This document shows positions 8,164 to 16,690 of a stretch of 64,000 nucleotides of DNA, piece after piece; position 1 is the first letter of the stretch, and each line of letters begins with the position of its first letter. Under the pieces are notes generated by a model, which worked only from the letters and a program-made list of their open reading frames with translations, was not told the origin of the DNA and made no database searches. Both the position numbers and the translations under genes were made by a program. The DNA is from an uncultured Pelagibacteraceae bacterium (GTDB lineage: Bacteria; Pseudomonadota; Alphaproteobacteria; Pelagibacterales; Pelagibacteraceae): NCBI GenBank assembly GCA_902580275.1, contig CACHJZ010000004.1, forward strand, positions 1 through 64,000. The letters are read 5' to 3'.

Positions 8164-9500
8164 TGTTTAAAAAAATTCTCATTGCAAATAGAGGAGAAAT
8201 CGCCGTTAGAGTTATAAGAGCTTGTAAAGAATGGGGCATTTCTACGGTGGCAATTCATTCAGATGTTGACAGGGATAGCATGCATGTGAAATTAGCTGAT
8301 GAGAGTGTGTGTGTTGGTCCTCATCAACCATCAAATAGTTATCTTAATATACCAGCAATTATGTCAGCAATAGAGTTAACAAATTCAGATGCAGTTCATC
8401 CAGGATACGGTTTTTTATCAGAAAATTTTAATTTTGCTAAAATACTTGAAGAAAATAAAATTAAATTTATTGGTCCTTCATCAAAATTAATTAAAATGAT
8501 GGGGGATAAGATTCAAGCAAAAAAAATTGCAAAAGAAAATGGTTTGCCAGTAATAGAGGGATCAGATGGTGGTGTATCCGACATAAGTCAGGCTAAAGAT
8601 ATTTGTAAAAAAATTGGATTTCCAGTCTTAATTAAAGCTGCAGGTGGTGGCGGTGGAAAAGGAATGAAAATTGTTTATGATGAAACTAAATTTGAGGAAC
8701 TTTTTTTAGCAGCAAAATCAGAGGCAAAAAAATTTTTTGCTAATGATGAGGTTTATATTGAAAAGTTTTTTCAGGATCCTCGACATATCGAAGTTCAAGT
8801 ATTATCAGGTAAAAATCACACAGTGCATTTACACGAGAGAGATTGTTCTATTCAAAGAAGGCACCAAAAATTAATTGAGGAGACTCCTAGTCCTATACTT
8901 AATAATGAATTAAGAAAAGATTTATTTGATAAAACTGTAAATATGGTTTCTAAAATTGGTTACGAGGGTGCTGGCACAGTAGAGTTTATTTATGAAAATG
9001 GTAAATTTTATTTTTTAGAGATGAATACCAGAGTTCAAGTAGAGCATCCTGTGACTGAAATGGTTACTGGTATAGATATCATTAAGGAACAGATTTGGAT
9101 AGCTTTTACTGGTAATACAGCTCTAAATCAAAAAGATGTTGTCCCAAGGGGACATGCAATAGAATGTAGAATTAACGCTGAAGACGCAAGTAAAAATTTT
9201 CAACCATCCCCAGGAAGAATCACAATGTGTCATCAACCATCTGGTTTTAGAACAAGAGTTGATGGAGCAATTTACCAAGGATATAAGGTAACTCCTTTTT
9301 ACGATAGCATGATCTGTAAATTGATTTGCCACGGAAGAAATAGAGAAGAAGCTATTCAGAGAATGATGAGGTCACTTGATGAATTTGTAATTGAAGGTAT
9401 AACAACTACAATTGATCTGCATAAAAAATTATTAAGCCATAAAAAATTTCTAGAATCTGATTTTAATGTTTCGTGGTTAGATAAAGATAAGGTTATTTAA
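8163..9500 (+). CDS. accC: Biotin carboxylase subunit of acetyl-CoA carboxylase
   Basis: ATP-dependent carboxylation of the biotin on AccB, the first committed step of fatty-acid synthesis. The N-terminal domain begins KILIANRGEIAVRVIRA. The ATP-grasp domain has the glycine-rich loop AAGGGGGKGM (about 159-168) and the catalytic block EMNTRVQVEHPVTE. The C-terminal biotin-carboxylase domain is complete. The length of 445 residues is normal. The TAA stop interlocks with the stop of the convergent DUF2155 gene (shared TTAA at 9497-9500). Confidence 0.97.
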   Translation: MFKKILIANRGEIAVRVIRACKEWGISTVAIHSDVDRDSMHVKLADESVCVGPHQPSNSYLNIPAIMSAIELTNSDAVHPGYGFLSENFNFAKILEENKIKFIGPSSKLIKMMGDKIQAKKIAKENGLPVIEGSDGGVSDISQAKDICKKIGFPVLIKAAGGGGGKGMKIVYDETKFEELFLAAKSEAKKFFANDEVYIEKFFQDPRHIEVQVLSGKNHTVHLHERDCSIQRRHQKLIEETPSPILNNELRKDLFDKTVNMVSKIGYEGAGTVEFIYENGKFYFLEMNTRVQVEHPVTEMVTGIDIIKEQIWIAFTGNTALNQKDVVPRGHAIECRINAEDASKNFQPSPGRITMCHQPSGFRTRVDGAIYQGYKVTPFYDSMICKLICHGRNREEAIQRMMRSLDEFVIEGITTTIDLHKKLLSHKKFLESDFNVSWLDKDKVI

Positions 9501-9898
9501 TGTATGCAACGAATTAACCACAAATCATATACAGGATGATCGAAAGTATTGATTGATGGACTTGAAGAAAATGTCCATCCATTAAAAACAAAAACTTCAT
9601 CATTCCCAATATTTTTTAAATTCTTAACTTGCAGATAAGCAATTATTTCAGGATTATCATCAAATTCAGAGTTTTTACATTTTAGTGGTTTAATTGAAAT
9701 ATTTTTGAAAATTTTTTCCTCTCCAATTTTAATATTTATCGTATAATTTTTTGAACTTACCTTGTCTAAAACTTTTAATTCAACAAAATTCCCACTTAAA
9801 TTTTTCTCATTAGAAAATAAATTATTTGCAAAGACTATTAGAAAAAAAAACACTAATAGATTAATCTTTCCAAGTTGAATATTTTTTCTTAATTTCAT
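9497..9898 (-). CDS. DUF2155 domain protein, exported
   Basis: Short exported protein of unknown function. I prefer the ATG at 9896-9898 (133 residues), which places a signal peptide (KINLLVFFFLIVF) near the N-terminus; the ATG at 9926-9928 would lengthen the overlap with the upstream gene to 68 bases. The C-terminal block, with FNGWTFSSSPSINTFDHP and VYDLWLIRC, matches the alphaproteobacterial DUF2155 family as I know it. In that class the gene sits by accBC and the NDUFA12 homologue, as it does here. It overlaps the end of the NDUFA12 gene by 38 bases. Confidence 0.8.
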   Translation of the reverse strand: MKLRKNIQLGKINLLVFFFLIVFANNLFSNEKNLSGNFVELKVLDKVSSKNYTINIKIGEEKIFKNISIKPLKCKNSEFDDNPEIIAYLQVKNLKNIGNDEVFVFNGWTFSSSPSINTFDHPVYDLWLIRCIH

Positions 9899-10223
9899 TG
9901 CTTTTTTTGTTTGGATGATATGCTTCACTAGTTCCAGTCATATTTGGAGAGTGCTTTTTTTGCCATTTATACCTGGTCGTATTTTTATTTAACTCTATCT
10001 TATTTTTTGTAAAATGAATCCAAGAAAACCATTCATTAGATATTTTTGATGCGTCAATCTCACCTTTGTAAATTACCCATCTTTTATTTTTTTTTGTATT
10101 TTGATAGTACTTATTTCCAAATTCATCTTGCCCAACAAACTTTCCGTTTAAAAAAGTGTATATTCTAGTTCCCAATGTTTGTTGATTCCACCAAACGAAT
10201 ATTTGTTTAAAAACTGTCAACAT
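9861..10223 (-). CDS. NADH:ubiquinone oxidoreductase NDUFA12 (17.2 kDa) homologue
   Basis: Accessory subunit of respiratory complex I, shared by alphaproteobacteria and mitochondria. Diagnostic features are the N-terminal FKQIFVWWNQQTLGTRIYT, the GxDEFGNKYY strip and RWVIYKG followed by EWFSWIHF, with a Lys/Asn-rich tail ending in YSTWKD. I chose the ATG at 10221-10223 (120 residues) over the TTG 10242-10244, since the upstream bases encode only Asn-Ile-Asn-Phe-Phe-Phe. Complex I core genes are not in this window. Divergent from the NrdJ-C-like gene. Confidence 0.88.
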   Translation of the reverse strand: MLTVFKQIFVWWNQQTLGTRIYTFLNGKFVGQDEFGNKYYQNTKKNKRWVIYKGEIDASKISNEWFSWIHFTKNKIELNKNTTRYKWQKKHSPNMTGTSEAYHPNKKSNEIKKKYSTWKD

Positions 10224-10242
10224 AAAAAAAAAATTTATATTC

Positions 10243-10294
10243 AATTCAAAATTGCAAAATTTACATTAGACTAAATTTTGAATTTGTATATACA
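10243..10294. repeat. 11-bp inverted repeat and palindrome in divergent intergenic region
   Basis: AATTCAAAATT (10243-10253) and its exact reverse complement AATTTTGAATT (10274-10284) are separated by 20 bases. A further CAAAATT copy lies at 10255-10261, so there are three CAAAATT half-sites. Next to it is the perfect palindrome TGTATATACA (10285-10294). The element lies between NDUFA12 and the NrdJ-C-like gene and could bind a regulator of either. AT-rich DNA makes such repeats more likely by chance. Confidence 0.4.
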
Positions 10295-10328
10295 TAATTA
10301 CTCAACGACTCAAATATAAAAATAAAAT

Positions 10329-11171
10329 ATGGCAAAATACTTAGTAGAAACTTATTATAATTGTAGCTTCAAAGTTACACACTATCTCGACGAGGTTAAT
10401 GAAAAAGAATTATCAGATTTGGAAAAAAGAGATGATGGCAAGTTTGAAATAATAAACGTGAAGTTGGATAACAGAAAAACTAGAAGTTTATCTAAAAATA
10501 AAGATAAGAGTGAAAATCAAAATGAAATAAAATCTATTGATTTATCGTCTCAAAAATTAAAAAATGAAAATTTAATAAGTGAAAATAGTAAAAAATTTGT
10601 GAAAAATATTAATGATGGAATTAATAAAAGATTTGGAATGCCAGATAGAAGAAAGGGATATATTCAAAAAGCTACTATCGGTGATCATAAAATTTACCTT
10701 CATACTGGAGAATATGAGGATGGCAAAATAGGAGAAATATTTATTGATACTAGTAAAGAAGGTGAGCTTGTTAAGGCACTAATGAATAACTTTGCAATAG
10801 CAATATCTTTGGGTCTACAATATGGAGTACCCCTAGATGAATTTGTAAGTGCCTTCGTAGATACTAAATTTGAACCCTCAGGGAAGGTTTATGGAAATGA
10901 CAGAATTTTAAGCGCTTCATCTATGCTGGATTATATTTTTAGAGAATTGGCAATTTCATATCTTAATAGAGAAGATTTGGCTCACACCCCCTCCATTGGT
11001 TCAAATTCGGATAAATCAGAGGGTGTCAGCTCAGATACAGATGGAGATGAACAAAATCAATTTTTGAAGATTGTAAAAGATATAACTAGTAAGGGCTTTG
11101 TAAGAAATGATTACAAAAAAAAACTTGTAGATCTGTCAGATATTAGAATAAATCTTAAAGGTAAAAAATAA
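10329..11171 (+). CDS. Stand-alone NrdJ C-terminal (TSCPD-type) domain protein
   Basis: Residues 104-220 closely resemble the C-terminal part of alphaproteobacterial B12-dependent (class II) ribonucleotide reductase: [42 protein letters not shown] and [16 protein letters not shown]. The catalytic barrel is missing, and the only cysteine is Cys12, so it cannot be a reductase itself. The first ~55 residues form a separate small domain ([20 protein letters not shown]), then a Ser/Asn/Lys linker. The tail (221-280) has an acidic patch and a basic end. A regulatory or structural role linked to ribonucleotide reductase is inference. Its stop lies one base from the convergent aspS stop. Confidence 0.75.
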   Translation: MAKYLVETYYNCSFKVTHYLDEVNEKELSDLEKRDDGKFEIINVKLDNRKTRSLSKNKDKSENQNEIKSIDLSSQKLKNENLISENSKKFVKNINDGINKRFGMPDRRKGYIQKATIGDHKIYLHTGEYEDGKIGEIFIDTSKEGELVKALMNNFAIAISLGLQYGVPLDEFVSAFVDTKFEPSGKVYGNDRILSASSMLDYIFRELAISYLNREDLAHTPSIGSNSDKSEGVSSDTDGDEQNQFLKIVKDITSKGFVRNDYKKKLVDLSDIRINLKGKK

Positions 11172-11172
11172 C

Positions 11173-12954
11173 CTATTTTTTTTTTGTAGATAAATTAAGT
11201 TCTTTCAACTGTTTTTCGCTTATTTCGGAGGGGGCATTCATCATTAAATCCTGAGCGTTCTGGTTCATTGGAAATAGGGTAACTTCTCTTATATTTTTCT
11301 CACCTGCTAATAACATTATTATTCTATCTATTCCTGGAGCAATTCCTCCATGAGGTGGTGCACCAAAACTTAAGGCATTTATCATTCCTTTAAATTTTTC
11401 ATCAACATCATTTTTTTTATATCCTGCAATCTCAAAAAGTTTATACATCAATTCTGGTTTATGGTTTCTAATTGCTCCAGAAGATAATTCTATTCCGTTA
11501 CAAACTATGTCGTATTGATAGGCTTTTATTTTAAGAGGGTTTTTCAAGTCTAATTTATCTTCTTCTACTTGCGGCATAGAAAAAGGATTATGGCTAAACT
11601 TAATTTTCCCGGTTACTTTATCAGTTTCATACATTGGATAATCTACAATCCAACAAAAAGCAAAAGTATTTGCATCTATTAAATTTAAGTCATAGGCAAT
11701 TTTATCTCTCGCTGATGACATCAATTGTAAAACATTTGCTTCTTTATCGCATGAGAAGAATATACTATCACCTATATTTGCACCTGTGATCTTCATAATT
11801 TCATTTAATGCCTCTGTAGAAAAAAATTTTCCAACTGGTCCTTTGGCCTCAATATCTTTATTTTTTTCAAAGGTAAAATATGCAAGACCTGAAGCGCCTT
11901 CTGATTTTGCCCATTTATCAAAATTGTCAAAAAAACTTCTAGGTTTATTTTTTGTATTTTTTGTAATTATAGCTCGTACAATAGAGCCAGATTTTACTAG
12001 ATTTTTAAATATATCGAATTTTACGTCTTTTCTCTCAAAAATACTTGTTAGATCAAATATTTCTAATGGATTTCTTAAGTCTGGTTTATCAGTTGCGTAT
12101 TTTAACATTGTTTCTTCGTACGGAATTCTTGGAAATTTTTCAAATAGAAGTTTTTTATCTGAGAATTTTTTAAAAATTTTTATCATTAGACTCTCAACTA
12201 CACTAAAAACATCTTCTTGTTCAACAAAAGACATTTCTAGATCCAGTTGATAAAATTCTCCAGGACTTCTGTCTGCTCTAGCGTCTTCGTCTCTAAAACA
12301 TGGTGCTATTTGAAAATACTTATCAAAACCTGAAACCATAATTAGTTGTTTAAATTGTTGTGGAGCTTGTGGCAGAGCATAAAATTTTCCAGGGTTTAAT
12401 CTGCTTGGTACAATAAAATCTCTAGCACCTTCTGGGCTTGAAGAGGTAAGAATTGGAGTTTGAAACTCGACAAAACCATTTTTGTTCATTTCTTCTCTAA
12501 TAAATGAAATTACTTTTGATCTAAGTAAAATATTTGAGTGAATTTTTTTTCTTCTAAGATCTAAAAATCTATATTTAAGTCTAATCTCCTCAGAATATTC
12601 TTGATCACTAAATACTGGCAAAGGAAGCTCTTTACATGTACCTAACATTTCATATGATTTTATATTAATTTCAATTTCTCCAGTTTTTAATCCTTTATTA
12701 ATTGTTTCTGGAGCTCTTTTGTTTACAACTCCAATAATTTTTATAACGCTTTCAAGCTGCATTTTTTCTAGTTCTTTAAAAAAGGGTTTGTCCTTTTCAA
12801 TAATACATTGAGTAGTCCCATAATTATCCCTCAAATCTATGAAGAGTAAATTTCCATGGTCTCTTTTTTTATGCACCCATCCAGATAGAATAACATTTTC
12901 ACCGCTATTATTACCTGTAAGCTCTGAGCAATTATGAGTTCGGTATTTAGACAA
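11173..12954 (-). CDS. aspS: Aspartyl-tRNA synthetase
   Basis: Class IIb synthetase of 593 residues. It has an N-terminal OB-fold anticodon-binding domain (about 1-110), motif 2 as FRDEDARADRSPGEFYQLD, a GAD-type insertion in the middle, and motif 3 as GGIAPGIDRIIMLL near the C-terminus. This is the long bacterial type. Whether it also charges tRNA-Asn cannot be read here; many alphaproteobacteria lack AsnRS and use GatCAB. The start overlaps the hda-like gene by 8 bases. Confidence 0.97.
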   Translation of the reverse strand: MSKYRTHNCSELTGNNSGENVILSGWVHKKRDHGNLLFIDLRDNYGTTQCIIEKDKPFFKELEKMQLESVIKIIGVVNKRAPETINKGLKTGEIEINIKSYEMLGTCKELPLPVFSDQEYSEEIRLKYRFLDLRRKKIHSNILLRSKVISFIREEMNKNGFVEFQTPILTSSSPEGARDFIVPSRLNPGKFYALPQAPQQFKQLIMVSGFDKYFQIAPCFRDEDARADRSPGEFYQLDLEMSFVEQEDVFSVVESLMIKIFKKFSDKKLLFEKFPRIPYEETMLKYATDKPDLRNPLEIFDLTSIFERKDVKFDIFKNLVKSGSIVRAIITKNTKNKPRSFFDNFDKWAKSEGASGLAYFTFEKNKDIEAKGPVGKFFSTEALNEIMKITGANIGDSIFFSCDKEANVLQLMSSARDKIAYDLNLIDANTFAFCWIVDYPMYETDKVTGKIKFSHNPFSMPQVEEDKLDLKNPLKIKAYQYDIVCNGIELSSGAIRNHKPELMYKLFEIAGYKKNDVDEKFKGMINALSFGAPPHGGIAPGIDRIIMLLAGEKNIREVTLFPMNQNAQDLMMNAPSEISEKQLKELNLSTKKK

Positions 12955-13618
12955 ATTTTTCTCCTAATGCTTCTTTAATTGTTTTTTGATCGATAGATCT
13001 TTTTTTTTTTAAACTTATCTCATCAATCTTATATATAAATTCAGATATTTTACTATAAGACCTTGTTATTCTTTTTGCAGCAAATTCTACTAAATTGTTA
13101 TTAATTTTTATTTGTTTATCAGACAAATGTTTGAAGATTAAAACTTTAGTTAATTCATCATCTGGCTTTTCAATTTTTGCCTCCAGACAATTTTTAGCTC
13201 TAGATCCTAGATCTTCTAAATTAAAATTCATTTTATTAAAAGGCGAAATAGAGTTTATTATTAAATATTTTGAATTTTGATCTATAAAATTAATTAAGGA
13301 AAAAATAATTTTTTCATCTATTTGTTCATTAAAATCATCCAATATAATATTTTCGTAAAATCTAAGGTCTTTTTCATAATTATTTTTAAGTTTTCCAGGA
13401 TTTAGAATTAAGCCTTTATTTTTTTTAATAAAAATTTCTGAAAGATGGGATTTGCCAGAATATTTTTCTCCATGCACATTGAGAATATTTTTTTCCCATT
13501 TTGGCCAACTATCTAATAAATTAAATGCAAAATAATTACATTTTGATACAAAAAAATCATCACTTTTATAATTTTTATCAAAATTAAAATCAATTAGTTG
13601 TTGTTCTTTAATTGACAT
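12947..13618 (-). CDS. hda: DnaA-family regulatory ATPase (Hda/HdaA-like)
   Basis: A 223-residue AAA+ protein built like the ATPase part of DnaA without its DNA-binding domain. It has an N-terminal QLIDFNFD segment of the kind that contacts the sliding clamp, a Walker A at Gly50-Ser57 (GEKYSGKS), a Walker B-like ILDDFNE, and a sensor-2 region with Arg-rich helices. Hda promotes hydrolysis of DnaA-ATP after initiation. The DUF2066-hda-aspS order keeps it beside DUF2066 and purM, a usual proteobacterial neighbourhood for hda. Divergent sequence, but the fold pattern and context agree. Confidence 0.85.
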   Translation of the reverse strand: MSIKEQQLIDFNFDKNYKSDDFFVSKCNYFAFNLLDSWPKWEKNILNVHGEKYSGKSHLSEIFIKKNKGLILNPGKLKNNYEKDLRFYENIILDDFNEQIDEKIIFSLINFIDQNSKYLIINSISPFNKMNFNLEDLGSRAKNCLEAKIEKPDDELTKVLIFKHLSDKQIKINNNLVEFAAKRITRSYSKISEFIYKIDEISLKKKRSIDQKTIKEALGEKFV

Positions 13619-13619
13619 T

Positions 13620-14696
13620 TTATTTCACCTTCCAAATCTGTTGATCTGTATCTATTAAAAAATTTTTGTTTTTTGCAATATCTAAAAACTGTCTTGGGGA
13701 TCCATTAAAAATGATTTTATAATTAACATAATTATTATCAAAATCTTTAATTATATATTCAGAGACTAAATCAGTTGAGGAAAGGAAATTTTCAAATCTA
13801 TCATTTTTTATATAATCGGAGGAACTAATAGATAAATTAATTGGTAATTTTACTGATCTATTTATCTGATTTACTTTTTTTAATTCATCTTCATATATTA
13901 CTTTTATATCGTCTATAAATTTTTCTAGGTTTCTGGATGAATTTATGTTTTTTTTCTCAAATAATTTAGTTTTAATTTTTAGTTTATTACCGAATTTAAT
14001 TTTTGAAAAAACTTTTAAATTTTCTTCTTCTTTGTAAATTAAACAAATAATATATTCATTAATATTATAATTTTGAATTATATCACTGAAGTTGTACTCT
14101 TCTAAATCACTGAAGTTGTCATTTAAAGCTTTTACTACATCAATATCTTCAGAAGGCAAAATGTAATTTATCAAATGATAATCTTTAATATATGAGTTCC
14201 AATGTGTATAAAAAGGATTTTTATTAAAAATATTTACACTTTGTAATTGTGGATCTAATAATATTGGCAGCACCATAACCTTTTTTACATTAGGTATTGA
14301 AGGATAAATATTTTTTTTTTCAATATATAAAAAAGTATTTTGTTTATTAAAATTTATCTCAAAAGTTGCATTATAAGTTTCATTAATAAATTGCTCATCT
14401 TTAATATTAAATGAATCTATAAGATTTTTTAATTCATTCACTTTATAATTCGATATTTTGTACATTTCATTTGTCGAAATAGTCATGGTTAGAAGCTTTT
14501 CAAATGCCAAAACAACTGCTTTATCAATTACTTTATTTTTTTTAAAGTTTGAATTGAATGGTTCTTTTACTCTAATATTATTTACTTTAAAATTGAATGA
14601 ATGTGCTTGCGATATAGTTAAAATAATAAATAGAAGTATAATAAAAAAAATTATATAAGTTTTTTTCAAATTAAGAAAAATTGTATTTAAAAACAT
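13620..14696 (-). CDS. DUF2066 domain exported protein
   Basis: Exported protein of 358 residues with a signal peptide (about 14-32, IIFFIILLFIILTI then SQAHS). The body fits DUF2066: a VDKAVVLAFEKLLT-like helix, the NQxFLYI-type strand and the VMVLPILLD block. The function is unknown. DUF2066 is commonly encoded beside purM and hda in proteobacteria, and here it is divergent from purM with only 11 bases between starts, and just ahead of hda. Asn, Ile and Lys dominate the composition, as in the neighbours. Confidence 0.72.
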   Translation of the reverse strand: MFLNTIFLNLKKTYIIFFIILLFIILTISQAHSFNFKVNNIRVKEPFNSNFKKNKVIDKAVVLAFEKLLTMTISTNEMYKISNYKVNELKNLIDSFNIKDEQFINETYNATFEINFNKQNTFLYIEKKNIYPSIPNVKKVMVLPILLDPQLQSVNIFNKNPFYTHWNSYIKDYHLINYILPSEDIDVVKALNDNFSDLEEYNFSDIIQNYNINEYIICLIYKEEENLKVFSKIKFGNKLKIKTKLFEKKNINSSRNLEKFIDDIKVIYEDELKKVNQINRSVKLPINLSISSSDYIKNDRFENFLSSTDLVSEYIIKDFDNNYVNYKIIFNGSPRQFLDIAKNKNFLIDTDQQIWKVK

Positions 14697-14707
14697 AATT
14701 TATTCTA

Positions 14708-15727
14708 ATGAAATATAGCAAATTTACATATCAAAAAAGTGGCGTAAATATATCTGAAGCTGACAAATTTGTTAATTTTATATCCAAAAATACAGGAAAA
14801 AAAAAACAAAGAAATAAAAATATTGGTGGATTTGGATCAATTTCGAGTATTCCAAAATACTACAAAGAGCCCCAGATAGTTGCTAGCACTGACGGGGTTG
14901 GGACTAAAATTGAGATTGCAAATTTATTAAATGATTTCGATACCATCGGAATTGATTTAGTTGCAATGTGTGTAAATGACTTAATAGTTCAAGGAGCTAC
15001 ACCGCTCATATTTTTGGATTATATATCAATAAATAAAATAAATTTAAAAAAATTAAAATCCATTGTTAAAGGAATTAATAAAGGATGTCAAATCTCACAA
15101 TGTAATTTAGTTGGTGGTGAAACAGCTGAAATGCCAGGGACATATTCAAAAAATAAATTTGATATTGCAGGCTTTGCGGTAGGTATAGTGGATAAAAAAA
15201 AAATAATTAAAAAAAATAAAATAAAGAAAAATGATTTAATTTTAGCTATTCCTTCAAATGGGGTACATTCTAATGGTTACTCGTTAATTAGATATATTTT
15301 GAAAAAAAAAAAAATAAATTTAAAAAAAAATAAATTTTTGAGAAATGAACTTATGAAACCAACAAAAATTTATGTAAAAGAAATATTAGGCCTTTTTAAA
15401 TCAAATCTTATAAAATCATGTGCTAATATTACTGGTGGCGGTATTGAGGATAATTTGAAGAGAGTAATTCCAAATGGTTACATGGCTCAAATTAATTTAT
15501 CAAAAATCAAAACAAAAAAAATTTTTAAGTGGATAAAAGAACAGAATGTTAGTAGTGATGAAATGTTAAAAACATTTAATTGTGGTGTTGGCTTTTGTTT
15601 AATTGCTGAGTCTAAAAATTTACTAAAAATTCAAAAAAAATTTAAAAAAGATTTTAAACCTTATATAATCGGAAAAATAGTTTCTGGTAAAAAAAAAATA
15701 GAACTCAATGAAAAGATATTTTGGTAG
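14708..15727 (+). CDS. purM: Phosphoribosylformylglycinamidine cyclo-ligase
   Basis: Makes aminoimidazole ribonucleotide in purine synthesis. Features are STDGVGTK (60-67), the GIDLVAMCVNDLIVQGATPL block, LVGGETAEMPG, GVHSNGYSLIR and the TGGGIEDNL loop. The length of 339 residues is normal. The start ATG lies 11 bases from the divergent DUF2066 start, so any promoter must lie inside that gene. The end overlaps purN by 20 bases. Confidence 0.97.
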   Translation: MKYSKFTYQKSGVNISEADKFVNFISKNTGKKKQRNKNIGGFGSISSIPKYYKEPQIVASTDGVGTKIEIANLLNDFDTIGIDLVAMCVNDLIVQGATPLIFLDYISINKINLKKLKSIVKGINKGCQISQCNLVGGETAEMPGTYSKNKFDIAGFAVGIVDKKKIIKKNKIKKNDLILAIPSNGVHSNGYSLIRYILKKKKINLKKNKFLRNELMKPTKIYVKEILGLFKSNLIKSCANITGGGIEDNLKRVIPNGYMAQINLSKIKTKKIFKWIKEQNVSSDEMLKTFNCGVGFCLIAESKNLLKIQKKFKKDFKPYIIGKIVSGKKKIELNEKIFW

Positions 15728-16283
15728 AAAAGTAATAACTGCCATTTTTATATCTGGAAGAGGATCTAACATGAGGAATTTAATAGATTTCTCAATTACT
15801 AAAAAATCTCCAATAAATATAAATTTAGTCTTTTCAAATAACAAAAATGCAGGTGGCTTAAAATACGCAAAAGAAAAAAAAATAAATACTATTTGTCTAG
15901 ATAATAAAAAATTTCAAATTTTAGAAAATAAACTTTTAAAAATTTTAAAAGAAAAAAAAATTAAATTGATTTGCCTTGCAGGATTTATGAAGATTTTATC
16001 AAGTAATTTTATTAAAAAATATGATGGTAAAATTATAAATATACATCCATCTTTACTTCCAAAATATAAAGGACTTAATACACATCAAAGAGTTATGGAT
16101 AATAAAGAAAAGTATACTGGTTGTACTGTTCATTATGTTAATTCGAGACTGGACTCCGGAAAAATTATAATTCAAAAAAAAATAAAAATTCAAAAAAATG
16201 ATACTGCGGTAAAAATTGCAAAAAAAGTATTAATGGAAGAGCACAAAATATATCCTAAAGCAATTTTAAAAATATTTTCTTAA
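15708..16283 (+). CDS. purN: Phosphoribosylglycinamide formyltransferase
   Basis: Formyl-THF-dependent GAR transformylase, the third step of purine synthesis. GRGSN (17-21) forms the phosphate loop. Asn111, His113 (NIHPSLLPKYKG) and Asp149 correspond to the E. coli catalytic triad Asn106, His108 and Asp144. The 20-base overlap with purM suggests coupled translation. The stop interlocks with the convergent ndk stop (shared TTAA at 16280-16283). Confidence 0.96.
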   Translation: MKRYFGRKVITAIFISGRGSNMRNLIDFSITKKSPININLVFSNNKNAGGLKYAKEKKINTICLDNKKFQILENKLLKILKEKKIKLICLAGFMKILSSNFIKKYDGKIINIHPSLLPKYKGLNTHQRVMDNKEKYTGCTVHYVNSRLDSGKIIIQKKIKIQKNDTAVKIAKKVLMEEHKIYPKAILKIFS

Positions 16284-16690
16284 TTTTTAAAAAAAAAATC
16301 GATTTCGGTTTTTGCATTCTCAGGACTATCAGATCCATGAACTGAATTTTTATCTATTGATTTACCAAACAATTTTCTAATTGTTCCATCTTTTGCTTTA
16401 TTTGGATCAGTTGCACCCATTAAATCTCTGTTATATTTAATTGCATTTTCTCTTTCTAAAACCATAACAATTATTGTACCAGATGATAAATATTCACACA
16501 GATCGTTATAAAATGGCTTTGTTTCATGAACTTTATAGAATTGTTCAGCCTCATTTTTTTCTAATTTTAACTTTTTTTCTTTTAAAATTACAAAACCATT
16601 ATCTTTGAAAATTGTTTTAATTTGCTCTTCTAGATTTCTTTCTACCGCATCAGGTTTAATAATGGACAGTGTTTGTTCAATATTACTCAT
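16280..16690 (-). CDS. ndk: Nucleoside diphosphate kinase
   Basis: Balances nucleoside triphosphate pools through a phospho-histidine. His118 lies in the conserved SVHGSDSPENA motif, and the N-terminal TLSIIKPDAV is intact. The length of 136 residues is standard. It overlaps the pepA stop by 8 bases and is downstream of it. The pepA-ndk order matches other alphaproteobacteria, where holC often lies between them; holC is absent from this junction. Confidence 0.97.
   Translation of the reverse strand: MSNIEQTLSIIKPDAVERNLEEQIKTIFKDNGFVILKEKKLKLEKNEAEQFYKVHETKPFYNDLCEYLSSGTIIVMVLERENAIKYNRDLMGATDPNKAKDGTIRKLFGKSIDKNSVHGSDSPENAKTEIDFFFKN

Noticed and set aside
11786..12250. 154-residue open frame antisense to aspS
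   Set aside because: It lies fully within a well-conserved aspS and has no recognisable motif.
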